A DNA stretch of 64,000 bases from Progne subis subis (Eukaryota; Chordata; Aves; Passeriformes; Hirundinidae): NCBI GenBank assembly GCA_022316685.1, contig JAKJHU010000756.1, forward strand, positions 114,249-178,248. Reading direction: 5' to 3'. The notes under the pieces are model-generated. The model did no database searches. It had not been told where the DNA came from and worked only from the letters and a program-made list of their open reading frames with translations. Position numbers and translations under genes: made by a program. This document shows positions 54,222-64,000 of this stretch, piece by piece (position 1 is the first letter of the stretch; each line of letters begins with the position of its first letter).

Positions 54222-55504
54222 TGAGACATGACTTTAAAGAGTTAAGATTTTAGCTAAGGGTTAGAAGCAATTTATATTGATCAAGATGTAAGTTAGATTA
54301 GTAAATGGTAGGTTAATGATTATTAGATGCCCAAGCTAGAGCTAACTGTTATATTATGAGCTTGTTTATAGAAAAAGTGGAGTAAGTGAACCGTCATAAG
54401 AACAGATTGAAACCAGTAAGAATAATGGCCAGCACCTGGACTTGGTATCAATCAATCACGAAGCAGGGGACCTTGGACAGTGCCAGAGGGTCACAGAGAC
54501 CTGATGAAGACTCTCCTGACTTCATCCTTTGAGACCACTGACCCAATTCGAGACCACCGACCCAAATCAAGAGAAGAACTGCGCACGCGTGAAGGACTGA
54601 TAGCCTCATTGTGGTGGTGCAGAACTGTTTTATTAGGTTTTTGTAAGAAGTTTATGTTATGGTTCATTTCACTGTATCCCCAATTTTGTATCCCTTTTGT
54701 GTCGTCTGTATAATAAGGTGTTTTGTGTCAATCATCCCACCCCTCACATGGCATGTAACATCCCCTCTGCCCCCCCCTCACTCTGGGGCAGCCTGTCTAT
54801 CACTCCAGGGGTCCCTCCCAGATTGCGAAACCTCAGGGAGAGGGCTTTGGGTGGATAGGTAGCCTGGGGGGAATTCTTTTCCTCTGGAGGTGGTTGGTCC
54901 GAGGCTTGGGGGTGGGCACACCTTGTTACCCCCTGAATCCCCTGATTTGTTGTCTTGTTGTATCCTCCCTGGAACCCCTCCCCCGCTTATAAGGTAGAGA
55001 GGGAGATTCAAAGTCCTCTCTCTCAGCTGCTCTCCTCTCAGCCTCTGAGCTCTCGCCTCTGAGCTCGGAGCTCTCTGCTTCTCAACTCTGGAGCTAATAA
55101 ACATCTTTTAACCTGCTAAGCTGAGAGCCAGCCTTTTCTCTTCTGCTGCTGTTGACTGTCTCGACATATGGGGTCCAGCTGCTAAGCCGAGAAGCCGAAA
55201 CGAACTGGATACATCTGTGTCTGTGTTGACCGAGCTAGCCAGAGGTCCTCTCCCGCCCGGAGTGGGGACAGAACCAGATACACCTCATTTTAATACAGAG
55301 TGGGGATGGGAGGTGCTGGGGTTATGCATATGTATTGTATGTAAGATCTTGGAGAATAAATAGAGAGCAAAGAGCCTTGTTCGTGGCGGCCACGCCTTTC
55401 AAAGATGACTCCCGTGCCGCCCGCCGGTGAATAAACATACCACTTTCTAACTTTAACTAGTTAGAGGGTCTTTGTCCGTGATTATGTTGGTTTTCAATGA
55501 CTCA
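54222..55504 (+). repeat. ERV-G 5' LTR (with LTR-I inside)
   Basis: TGAGACATGAC to CAATGACTCA. It is about 604 bp without the insertion. AATAAA near 55353 and a second near 55431. The other LTR-G copy (41243-41672) lacks LTR-I, which confirms the nesting. Confidence 0.88.
54610..55282 (+). repeat. LTR-I solo, class II, inside LTR-G
   Basis: TGTGGTGGTGCAG to GAACCAGATACA, 673 bp, with an exact 6 bp TSD CCTCAT (54604-54609 and 55283-55288). TATA-like TTATAAGG near 54988 and AATAAA at 55096-55101. Confidence 0.94.
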
Positions 55505-55507
55505 ATT

Positions 55508-55525
55508 TGGCGAGCCAGGCAGGAG
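55508..55525 (+). other. ERV-G primer-binding site
   Basis: TGGCGAGCCAGGCAGGAG, three bases after the LTR. It resembles sites reported for Arg-tRNA-primed class I elements; the tRNA was not checked. Confidence 0.6.
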
Positions 55526-57667
55526 AAGGTTCTGCTCGGCTGTGAGACCAGCTCGGGTGGAGGACCCCCTCAGGGCACCCCCGGGATATTCCTGGAAGAG
55601 TGGGCTCCGCTGCCCGACCTGTTCATCCAGCAGCAGACAAGAACTCCTGACTACTAAAACTCTGGACAAAAAGGTATGTTTATACTTGAAAAATAGGTAC
55701 CTTTTTGGTATAGGTAGTTGGTAAGACATGGAGAGACGTCTCGTGCACAACGCATGCCTAAACTGTGACAGCTCTGCAGAGCCTGGTTTGGTTTGGTTTG
55801 GTTTGGTTTGGTAACCCGTGTCCCGTGGTGGGGAGCGGCAACCGGTTTTTGTTATGCCTTGATAATCTGTGTCCCGTGGTGGGGGCAACAGCGGCAGTAG
55901 GATAACCGGTTTTGTTGTCAGTTTTTGGTTTAAAGGTACCTTGGTCATCCATAATTCGAGCGGCTAGCCTGAGTTTTAAGATGCAAAGGGTCCCGTTGTG
56001 GGTCGCAGAAAATCCTGATTGCGGCTCCGCGCGCGCCGGGTGTGTGTGTAGTGTGCACAGATTTGTGTTTTGTGGGTTTGCGTGTCTAGGCTGTGGAAGA
56101 ATTATTGGTGCACCGTGTGTGTTGTGTTTTGTAAGAGTTTGTGTCGTAAGTGATTTGACCTGTAAGGCGTACGCATGGTCAGGAAAGGCTGTTGGTAAGT
56201 CGTGGGAGATGTCCCACGCACAACTTGTGCCTCTGTAGTGTGCTTGCAAGCTGGATTGGTATCTGGTCAGTTGTACTTGGTTGCCAGCAGAGAAAGCTGT
56301 TAAGCTGTTTTACCGGGCCGTGGAGGGCTCAGATTGTTGTTGCTGGCAGAAGGGGATTTCGCCATTTGCGGTGCCATAGAGGGCTCAGTTTGCTAGAATC
56401 CGGGACTAGCAATTGTAAGGGCAAATCCTGATTTGTGGTTGTTACACTGTGTGAATGCGTCCTGACTGTGAGAAAGATTGTGAGAGAGTTTGTTGAGATG
56501 CGCTACCAGCACAAAGTGATTGAGGAGTTTGGACCTGTGGTTCCGTTTTCGGGCGACTGAAACGGCCGGGGAAAAACGAAGCAAGTGGGGTGTATGAAAA
56601 CCCTTAAAGCCCCCTCCCCGCTGTGACTGTGGTGTGTGTGTTTTGGTTACTGGGAGGGTGTTCACTGTAACAGTGTTTTTGAGGCAACATCCATCTTGTG
56701 TTAAAAGTTTTAAGTGCAGCATATGCTGAGTGAAAGAGTTGATTAGCCTCTGAGAGCTGAGGCGTGAATGTTTTTGAAGTAGAAGTAGATTGAGGACAGA
56801 CAAAGGACAGAACCAGTTTGGCAAGAAGGAATAGAAACCCTTGACAAGAGCTTAGTTGTGATTTTAGGTATGGAAACTGTGTTTGTAGATTGTTGGAATT
56901 AAAATAAGGATAACTTCGGTCTGAGAACTCAATCTGGCCAGATGAATAAAAGGAATTCCTTTACCTAAGTGGTTTAGGCTTGACTCATAGGAGTTTGTGA
57001 ATTCAGCAAACTGGTGAATAGACAGAGAAAATGAGAGAATGTATTTAGAAGGTTTATATCAGATGTCTGTTGGGAGACTAGTGGCTCTGGAGTAGGAACA
57101 ATGGGCTGTGGAGAATTTAGAAAGTCAGAAAGAAGTGAATGGAATATCTTGTATTTTTGGGAATTTTCCTGCAGTTTTTGATGCATCTAGAGGTTGTCAC
57201 TGTGCCTGGGTGCTTTTGCAGTGTAAAATTTGTGCAGGATGTTACTAGTGTTCTTCTGCTAACCGGTACAGAGAATGTGCCCAGTGTAAACAACAGCTCC
57301 TTGATTAAGCTGATTTAGAGCAACAATTTCTGTTTCAACTCCAGCCCCACCTTTAACTCCAACTGCATCTTTAACCAAAGCAATTTCTATTTCAACTCTG
57401 TCCTTAGCTCTAAGCACAGCTGAATCAACTCTGATTTCTATTTCAAGTTCAGCTTCATTTTCTATTTTATCCCCTACTCCGTCTACTCCACTTACTCCTA
57501 AATCTCTCCCACTGCCCAGCAGTGACAGTGAGGAAGAGGAGCCCTCTCCAAAGGTTCCTACAGCATCCCGGACTCAGAAACAAGCCAAAGAAGAGAACAT
57601 CACAATGGGGAGGCAGTGGTTGCTCATGTTAAGAAAAACTAAGATGGACCGGAGGATCTTACCCTAG
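55526..57667 (+). pseudogene. gag: ERV-G leader and decayed gag
   Basis: A long leader with a possible splice donor (AAAAAGGTATG, about 55670) and a GTTTG repeat (55790-55812). Two similar blocks containing GTTGGTAAG and GCACAAC lie near 55720 and 56190. Only the end of gag is recognisable: a Ser/Thr/Pro-rich stretch (about 57340-57510) and an acidic DSEEEEPSP segment (about 57518-57550). Matrix and capsid are not resolved. Confidence 0.5.
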
Positions 57668-57672
57668 GAGAC

Positions 57673-58320
57673 TGTGGTGGTTTCAGGCAGATTTTGGGAG
57701 AAATCCTCCCAAGGGGCCCCCCTCCCCTCCCCCAACTGGTTCGGGAAAAGACTTCCTCAGAGAGAAGTGGAACAAACCTGTTTATTAAACAGGCAAAGCA
57801 CTCCCAGCACAATACCCGATGACAAGAGCTTCGTGCCGCTTACAGAGGGATAACAAACTTAAAGAAAGTCTCCTCTTGAAGATTGTCACTGTGCTCCACC
57901 ACTCCGTCTCTGCTGTCGTTGGGAGAAAAGGAGATGTGCAGGGCTGATCTTGGTGGGGTGGGTCCCCTGTGGAGGCCCCTGGTGCTTCCCCAGGTCTGTA
58001 GTCCGGAGAGATTGGAACAGTTCTGAGGATAGGGTGAAAAAGAAAAAAAGGAAAGGAAAAAAAGGAAAAAAAAAAAGCAAAAAAAAAAAAAGCAAAAAAG
58101 CTTCAGCTATTCTACAGCATCTAACTACGCTAGCACTAAACTAACTAACTGCCGGGGAAAAAAAAAAAAACAACAGAGCTTCTTTCGTCTTGCCGAGTTC
58201 CAACTCCCCCGCTTCAAGATCACTCCGATGAGCAGAGTTTTCCTGGGGAAAAAACAAACCGCGCTTGCCCTCCCCCCTGCACCCAACAGACGACTGGGGA
58301 TACACAGTCACCCCAGGACA
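57673..58320 (-). repeat. LTR-F solo, copy 2
   Basis: Plus-strand TGTGGTGG to CCAGGACA, 648 bp, with an exact 5 bp TSD GAGAC (57668-57672 and 58321-58325). It is inserted between gag and the protease of ERV-G. Confidence 0.94.
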
Positions 58321-58365
58321 GAGACCCTCTAGTTATAATGAAACTAGGGAACAAAGAAAAAAAAA

Positions 58366-59133
58366 AAAAAAGTTTTTGATAAACACTGGGGCAACATATT
58401 CAGTGTTAAATAAAGCTTTAATACCAATAACAGATGATTACGTTATGGTAAAAGGGGCAACTGGCCAATCTGAAAAAGCCTATTTTTGTAGACCATTGAA
58501 ATATAAACTTGGGAAACAATTGGGAATTCACAGGTTTTTATATATGCCCAAGGCTCCATCAGCACTTTTGGGCAGGGATCTATTGGCACTATTAGAGATT
58601 AAAAAAAAATAATAATATTTAAAAATGGAGAGATTACTTTGGAGGTTGAGGACCAACAATATGTGGAATTGTTAAGCTTGATGTAGATAACTAATGAGGC
58701 TAAAGTTAAAAGTGAAGGTGAGATTTACAGGAAAATAATAGATCAGGTATTTTCTGGGGTTTGAGCTTCTAACATACCAGGAGAGCAAAGAATGCACCCC
58801 CAGTGCAAGTTAAGTTTAAAAAAAAAAAAGAAAACAACTAGTTAGAGTTAATCAATACCCCCCGAAGAAAAGTTAAGGGATTAGCCCAGTGATTGAATTT
58901 TTTTTCCTGTTAAAAAGCCTGATGGATCATAGCTGTTAATAGGATAACTGAGGATTTATACCCAGTGGTTCCCAACCCTTACACTTTGTTAACTTGTTTA
59001 ACACCTGAACTAACATGGTTTATTGTTTTATATTTAAAGGATGCTTTCTTTTGCCTTCCTCTCCATGAAGCCAGCCAGAAAATTTTGCATTTGAATAAAA
59101 AATTCAGCTCACATGGACAGTGCTTCTGCAGGA

Positions 59134-59168
<35 letters not shown>

Positions 59169-61382
59169 CCCACCTTGTTTGGAGAACAACTAGGAAAAGA
59201 TCTGGAATCCTGGGAAGCTCCATCAGGAAGACAACTGTTACGGTATGTGGACAACCTCCTGATAGCTACCAAAACTCAAGAGGCATGTCTGGAGTGGATT
59301 GTAAGCCTCCTAAACTTTTTGGGTCTACAGGGGTATCGTATATCCCAGAAGAAAGCCCAGATGGTGAAGTAAACAGTTATTTATTTGGGCTATGAGGTTA
59401 GTACTGGACCAAGAACCTTAGGACAGGATCACAAGGAAGCAATATGCCAGACCCCAAAACTCCAGCCAGTAAAAGAACTGAGAACTTTTCTAGGCATGAC
59501 AGGGTGGTGCAGACTGTGGATTTCTAACTATGGGTTGTTTGTTAAACCTCTGTATGCCTTGATCACAGAAGGGAGCAGGGATCTCCAAAAGAAGCAACAT
59601 GAGCCTTCGACCAGCTAAAGAAGGCCCTCATGCCAGCTCCAGCCCTGGGACTTCCAGACGTGAGTAAACCATTCTTTTGTTTTCGTGCGAGAAGCAGGGG
59701 ATTGCCTTGGGAATAGTAGCACAAAACCTGGGTCCATATTGCAGGGCAGTCGCCTAAGCAGCTGCATGCAGCAGCTAAGGGATGGCCAGGGTGCCTCAGA
59801 GCCGTTGCAGCAGTGGCAGTGAACATCCAAGAAGCACACAAGTTCACCCTAGGACAGAAGATGACCGTGCTAGCATTCCACACAGTGTCTGCAGTCCTAA
59901 AAGTGAAAGGGGGACATCAGCTCTCCCCACAGATTCCTGAAGTACCAAGACGTTGAGATTGTGGTAACTAACATTGTGAATCCAGCTTCCTTCCTCAGCG
60001 TGAGTATGGGAGAACCAGTAATCCATGACTGCCTGGAGGCCATCAAAGCCACCTACTCCAGTTGCCCAGATTTGAAGAATACCCTGCTTGAGAATACTGA
60101 GACCTGGTCCACCGATAGAAGCAGCTATGTCATCAGTGGAAGGCATGCTGGGTATGTGGTTACCACAAGCAGAGAGGTAATAGAGTCTGGACCATTACCA
60201 ACCAACACCTCAGCACAGAAGGCTGAAATAACTGCCTTAACTTGGGCTTTAGAGCTGGCAAAAGGAAAGAAAGTTAATATCTACACAGACTTAAGGTATG
60301 CATTTGAGGTAGTTCATGCACATGGAGCTGTCTGGAAAGAAAGAGGACTGTCGAATTGACAAGGAAAAAGTATTAAACATGCACAAGAGATAATAAAACT
60401 TGGAGGCAGTCCAGCTACCTGAAAAGGTAGCCATCATGCATATCAAGGCACACCAAAAAGTGAGCTCTGAATTGGATGAAGAAAACAAGCTGGAGGACAG
60501 AAAGGCAAAAGAAGCAGCTAAAGGTGAGATAGGCAGTCTTAATTCCAGATGGGCAAATTTCCATTGAAGGTAAGCCAAAGCACAGTAAAAAGGACAAAGA
60601 GGGGTGGGCTATTACAGATAAAAGGAAAGGAAGACTTATGTTCCCCCTCTTACATGCTATAGTCATTAGCGAAAGAGGAACATGAAAAAAACACATTGGG
60701 GAATAAATTAATTATTTGAAAGATAGAATCATAGCTAGAAAGTTGTAAAATATAGTAATTTAGGTGACTCGCCAATGTAGCCTTTGCCTCCAAACTAATC
60801 CCAAAAATATTTTTAAACCAGAGCTCGGGCAAATTGGGAAAAGATATGTACCTGGGCAGCAATAGCAAATTGATTTTTCAGAACTACCCAGGAAAGGAGG
60901 GCATGGATACCTATTGGTATTAACAGATACTTTTCAGGGTGGCCAGAAGCTTTCCCTACCAGAACTGCCAAAGTGCAAGAGGTAACCAAAGCAGTGTTAT
61001 AAGAAATAATACCATGCTTTGGAGTCCCAGCCACAATGTTTTTAGATAGGAGGCCATATTTTATTTCAAAATTGTGCAACAAATGAAGCAGCAAATTATA
61101 AAACTGGGGCTCAAAACCAGAGAACTAGATGGACCAGTACATGATGTATAGCCTGGGGATTATGTATACATTAAGTCTTTTGCAGAAAAAACTTTGTAAC
61201 CACAGTGGGAGAGACCATTCCAAGTGCTCCTCATCATCTTTAATACAATCAAGATCAAGGAACAAAGCACCTGGATCCATCACTCACAAGTGAAGAAAGC
61301 TCCTGAGAAACTTTGGAAAGTTATATTGGGTGACAATGAACTAAATTTAAAACTTTCTTGGGAACAACTTTTTGAAAAATAG
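58366..61382 (+). pseudogene. pol: ERV-G pol remnant
   Basis: Protease at about 58366-58612, where the catalytic triplet reads NTGA, so the Asp is lost. RT pieces at 59000-59600 include YVDN in place of YVDD (about 59240). RNase H at about 59960-60360 begins STDRSS where TDGSS is usual. Integrase core with a DTFSGWPEAFP stretch lies near 60930-60965. Many frame changes, A runs (59140-59166) and stops are present. The three catalytic-site changes each fit a G-to-A change on the coding strand. Not functional. Confidence 0.8.
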
Positions 61383-61399
61383 GAAAGCTTGTAATTGTA

Positions 61400-62063
61400 A
61401 TGGGTAATCAAATAGGTATAGCCTGGAAAGTTGTGGCATTTATGACCATCGCTATAGCCACAGCTAATGCAGCACCACTGCATTATAATGTGACTGGTAA
61501 ATATAAGTGCCAAAGGAAAGCTTATGATTTTATCTCCTGTAAGTCTCTGATCCAGATGCTAAAAATTACAAATGCAACTGTGTAAGAAAACTTAATTTAA
61601 CTTGTGCATTTGTAACTTTGTCAAAATTGAAGAATGTGATTTTTCCTATTAGGCACATGTATCCCACCAACATATAAAGGCAAACTTGACTACTGTTCAA
61701 GAAATATTGCCTGTGCCTATAGAGATGAACTTAACTTTAGTTGCACAATTATTGAAACACCATGGATTAAAGAAAAGAAGAAAAAAAAATTAGAAAGAAA
61801 GAGAACTTTGATTTCAATGCATCATGACACAGAGACTATATGGAGAGTATTTAAAAGTTAGTAGAAGGCCCATCCCATCATTGGGGGGGATGTGCTTTTG
61901 GGGTAGTCACCAGCTGCAACTGGTTTGCTCAATACCTTAGTTTATTTGATTATTGTTTTGTTTAATTTAGTTGGTATAAGTTTGATTTTGTTTGTTATAA
62001 TATTTCTTTGGAATTGGAGAATGCTGAAGCAACTAGCAGCTTTAACTTTAATATTAAGAGCAT
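61400..62063 (+). pseudogene. env: ERV-G env remnant
   Basis: A 61-codon frame from 61400 has a hydrophobic signal-peptide-like segment and one N-glycosylation site. After broken sequence, 61925-62060 encodes a strongly hydrophobic membrane anchor. The middle is too decayed to place CX6CC. The end is removed by LTR-F. Confidence 0.5.
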
Positions 62064-62702
62064 TGTCCTGGGGTGACTGTGTATCCCCAATCGTCTGTTG
62101 GGTGCAGGGGGGAGGGCAAGTGCGGTTTGTTTTTCCCCAGGAAAACTCTGCTCCTCGGAGTGACCTTGAAGCGGGGGAGCTGGAACTCGGCAAGACTGAA
62201 GAAGCTCTGTTGTTTTTTTTTTCCCCAGCAGTTAGTTAGTTTAGTGCTAGCGTAGTTAGACGCTGTAGAATAGCTGAAGCTTTTTTTTGCTTTTTTTTCT
62301 TTTGCTTTTTTTCCTTTTTTTCCTTTTTTTCTTTTTTTTTTGCTCTCTCCTCGGAATTGTTCCAACCTCTCCGGACTACAGACCTGGGGAAGCACCGGGG
62401 GCCTCCACAGGGGACCCACCCCACCAAGACCAGCCCTGCACATCTCCTTTTCTCCCAACGCCAGTGGAGACGGAGCGGTGGAGCACAGTGACGATCTTCA
62501 AGAGGAGAGACTTTCTTTAAGTTTGTTATCCCTCTGTAAGCGGCACGAAGCTCTTGTCATCGGGTATTGTGCTGGGAGTTCTTTGCCTGTTTAATAAACA
62601 GGTTTGTTCCACTTTTCTCTGAGGAAGTCTTTTCCCGAACCGATTGGGGGAGGGGGGCTCCTTGGGAGGATTTCTCCCAAAAATCTGCCTGAAACCACCA
62701 CA
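62064..62702 (+). repeat. LTR-F copy 3 (inversion breakpoint)
   Basis: TGTCCTGGGG to CCACCACA, 639 bp, AATAAA at 62593-62598. Right of it CCAGA (62703-62707) is the reverse of TCTGG at 48019-48023: the two halves of one 5 bp TSD now 14.7 kb apart and inverted. Confidence 0.93.
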
Positions 62703-62794
62703 CCAGACTATTTGTCCTTGACAGTGCTAAAACAAACAGCATTTTCCCAACACTGCAAGGCCTCTCTGTGTCTATCTCCAGAAATCCTTCTACA
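62703..62794 (-). repeat. Start of the ERV-E2 5' LTR (displaced, inverted)
   Basis: The reverse complement begins TGTAGAAGGATTTC and continues to AATAGTCTGG, matching the first part of the 3' LTR at 53017. It is followed by GCTTCT (62795-62800), the reverse of the AGAAGC after the 3' LTR. Confidence 0.92.
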
Positions 62795-62800
62795 GCTTCT

Positions 62801-63170
62801 AGCGAGGAAGGGTTGTGGCACCACCACCAGACCAGACCATGACAGAAGACCAAGGACAACTTTCAGGCCCGAAAGCATAAACAATGGTGGACATGAAGGG
62901 AGGAACAAGAAGAATGAGACCTCACAACCTGAAGATGTAATTGGACAATTAAACCCCAATATGCAAATAGACCAAAACCTATAAAAGTGTAAGACCTCAT
63001 GACTGGTTAGCCATTTTGCGACCATTCTTTGTCCACCTTGGCTGTAGCCCTGGTCAGGCTCCTGTCCTGCCCAAGGTGAATCCTGGAGGCCTTTCAGTAA
63101 AGACCTACTTTATTGTCTAACTCTGTCCAGTCTCTGTGTCAGGTCAGCCTTCCCAGGGCATCACACCCGC
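62801..63170 (+). repeat. LTR-K: LTR-like sequence
   Basis: An ATGCAAAT octamer (62961-62968), a TATAAAAG box (62980-62987), and an AGTAAAG signal near 63096, ending near AGGGCATCACA (about 63168). It lies in the flank of ERV-E2 and is probably an older solo LTR. The start is not defined. Confidence 0.5.
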
Positions 63171-63809
63171 TGTGATGTGGATTCAGCTGCTTTCAGCAGG
63201 AGAACACACACACACTCCACCACCACAGCCCAGAGAGATGGAGCAGTGAAGTGCCAGACTCCATCCTCCTGTTTCAGGCACAAGACACTGAAAGGGACAA
63301 TAACTGGCTGCAGTGTCTGATCCTGGAAATTCTGACTTCTGTGTGCATTTATATATTTTATGGGTTCAGGCCTCTTTAAAGTCTGCAGCCACGTCTGCCT
63401 GTTCCACTTGCTGTCACTCTTTCCCATGCAAGGATGGGATTTATCCCACCTAATAGCTGCTGCAGAATTTTTATGTTACCTTCTGATGAAGGAAAAAGGG
63501 ATATAAAAGGAGCTAGATAAATGGAATATGCAGTTTTGGAGCGCGTGAGAAGCCTCAGACAGCAGTTACGTGATCTTGGAGCCAGGTTTGGTGAAAGAGC
63601 TCATGTTGGTTTCCTGGAGGTTACAGTTCCTTGGCAGAGCAACCCCCAGATGTTCTGTCTCGTTCTCTCCACTCTCTAGTTCAATATCATGTTTGCTTTG
63701 TCTTGGCTTTTTTTTCCTCACTTTTTCCAGGGAGCCTTGCCTGATTCACAACTTTTGGCTTGTGAGGTGCTGCAATGTAAGTCCAGCTCTTGTTCTTTAA
63801 TTCCGTTCT
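63171..63809. other. No gene recognised
   Basis: Anonymous sequence with a TATAAAAG near 63503 and short open frames without recognisable motifs. It may belong to another LTR or the flank of the next provirus. Confidence 0.4.
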
Positions 63810-64000
63810 TGTTGGAGTCCAGGGCATTCCTTTGGTTGCCCTGGAGGGTCAGAGACCTGGGCAGGGGGGTCTGGGACCACAGCCCAGAGCTCAGAGAGAC
63901 ACTGGCCTTGATTTCAGTCCATGGGAGAGGCTTCTTGCACTGCAGGAGGGTTTACAGGCCACAAGAGTGTGAAAAATAGTAGTTTAGTATATCACAGAGT
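63810..64000 (+). repeat. LTR-A, third copy (cut by window end)
   Basis: TGTTGGAGTCCAGGGCATTC is the start of LTR-A. About 190 bp of U3 are visible and are more diverged than the two ERV-A LTRs are from each other. It could be a solo LTR or the 5' LTR of another provirus beyond the window. Confidence 0.9.

Larger units (their letters stand above)
54222..62063 (+). mobile_element. ERV-G: class I (gammaretrovirus-like) provirus, main part
   Basis: 5' LTR with nested LTR-I, primer site, long leader, gag remnant, pol and env remnants, cut at 62063 by LTR-F. Its 3' LTR is the fragment at 41243-41672. The TSD TAAC (54218-54221) matches GTTA (41239-41242, reverse). The 4 bp TSD, protease type and RT motif support class I. 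Confidence 0.88.

Noticed and set aside
63171..63809. A host exon near 63.5 kb (short open frames, TATA-like motif)
   Set aside because: No splice signals, no recognisable protein and frames of only 60-96 codons.
1..64000. tRNA, rRNA, CRISPR arrays, bacterial operons
   Set aside because: None seen; the sequence is vertebrate repeat DNA.

Overview
This window looks like an endogenous-retrovirus (ERV) graveyard from a bird genome, probably a passerine. All three ERV classes are present. There is a CR1-like tail near 24.1 kb, no intact host gene, no tRNA or rRNA gene, and several young, nested proviruses. That density fits a W chromosome or other poorly recombining region; this placement is inference. 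Each element is given a letter here. Target-site duplications (TSDs) were read by eye and sort cleanly by class: 6 bp for class II, 5 bp for ERVL and 4 bp for class I.

Layout. 1-2.46 kb: old duplicated LTR-like sequence (L). 4.2-5.2 kb: env remnant of a class II element (ERV-B) with its LTR (M), which is broken by an ERVL LTR (LTR-B). 5866-15450: ERV-A, a complete class II provirus (LTR-gag-pro with dUTPase-pol-env-LTR) riddled with stops but with almost no frameshifts. 15451-18976: second copy of ERV-B env/LTR-M/LTR-B, this time with an ERVL gag remnant. 19-30 kb: mostly unrecognised sequence with solo LTRs C, D and a LTR-B relative. 30092-41242: ERV-E1 (minus strand), a class II provirus whose pol is replaced by captured host CEPT1 sequence; its 3' LTR is split by provirus ERVL-C (30327-37005). 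41243-48018: fragment of LTR-G joined to the near-intact ERVL-F provirus (minus). 48019-53361: ERV-E2 (plus), the second gag-CEPT1-env provirus. 54222-62063: class I ERV-G carrying nested LTR-I and LTR-F insertions. 62064-62702: LTR-F in plus orientation, followed by the missing start of the ERV-E2 5' LTR in reverse. 63810-end: start of a third LTR-A.

Two results stand out. First, ERV-E1 and ERV-E2 both carry a host choline/ethanolamine phosphotransferase 1 (CEPT1) cDNA fused to gag at the same junction and followed by env, the architecture of a pol-less transducing retrovirus, here fixed in the germ line twice. Second, four TSD pairs (GCACAG, AGAAGC, TAAC, TCTGG) match only if 48.0-62.1 kb is turned around between two inverted LTR-F copies. 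The interval is therefore a roughly 14 kb LTR-mediated inversion, and E1 and E2 originally lay in the same orientation about 0.7 kb apart.

Decay is unusual: in ERV-A essentially every in-frame stop falls where a Trp codon is expected, while the frame is kept. This suggests G-to-A editing of viral cDNA. ERVL-C shows the same bias on the other strand, whereas ERVL-F is almost undamaged.
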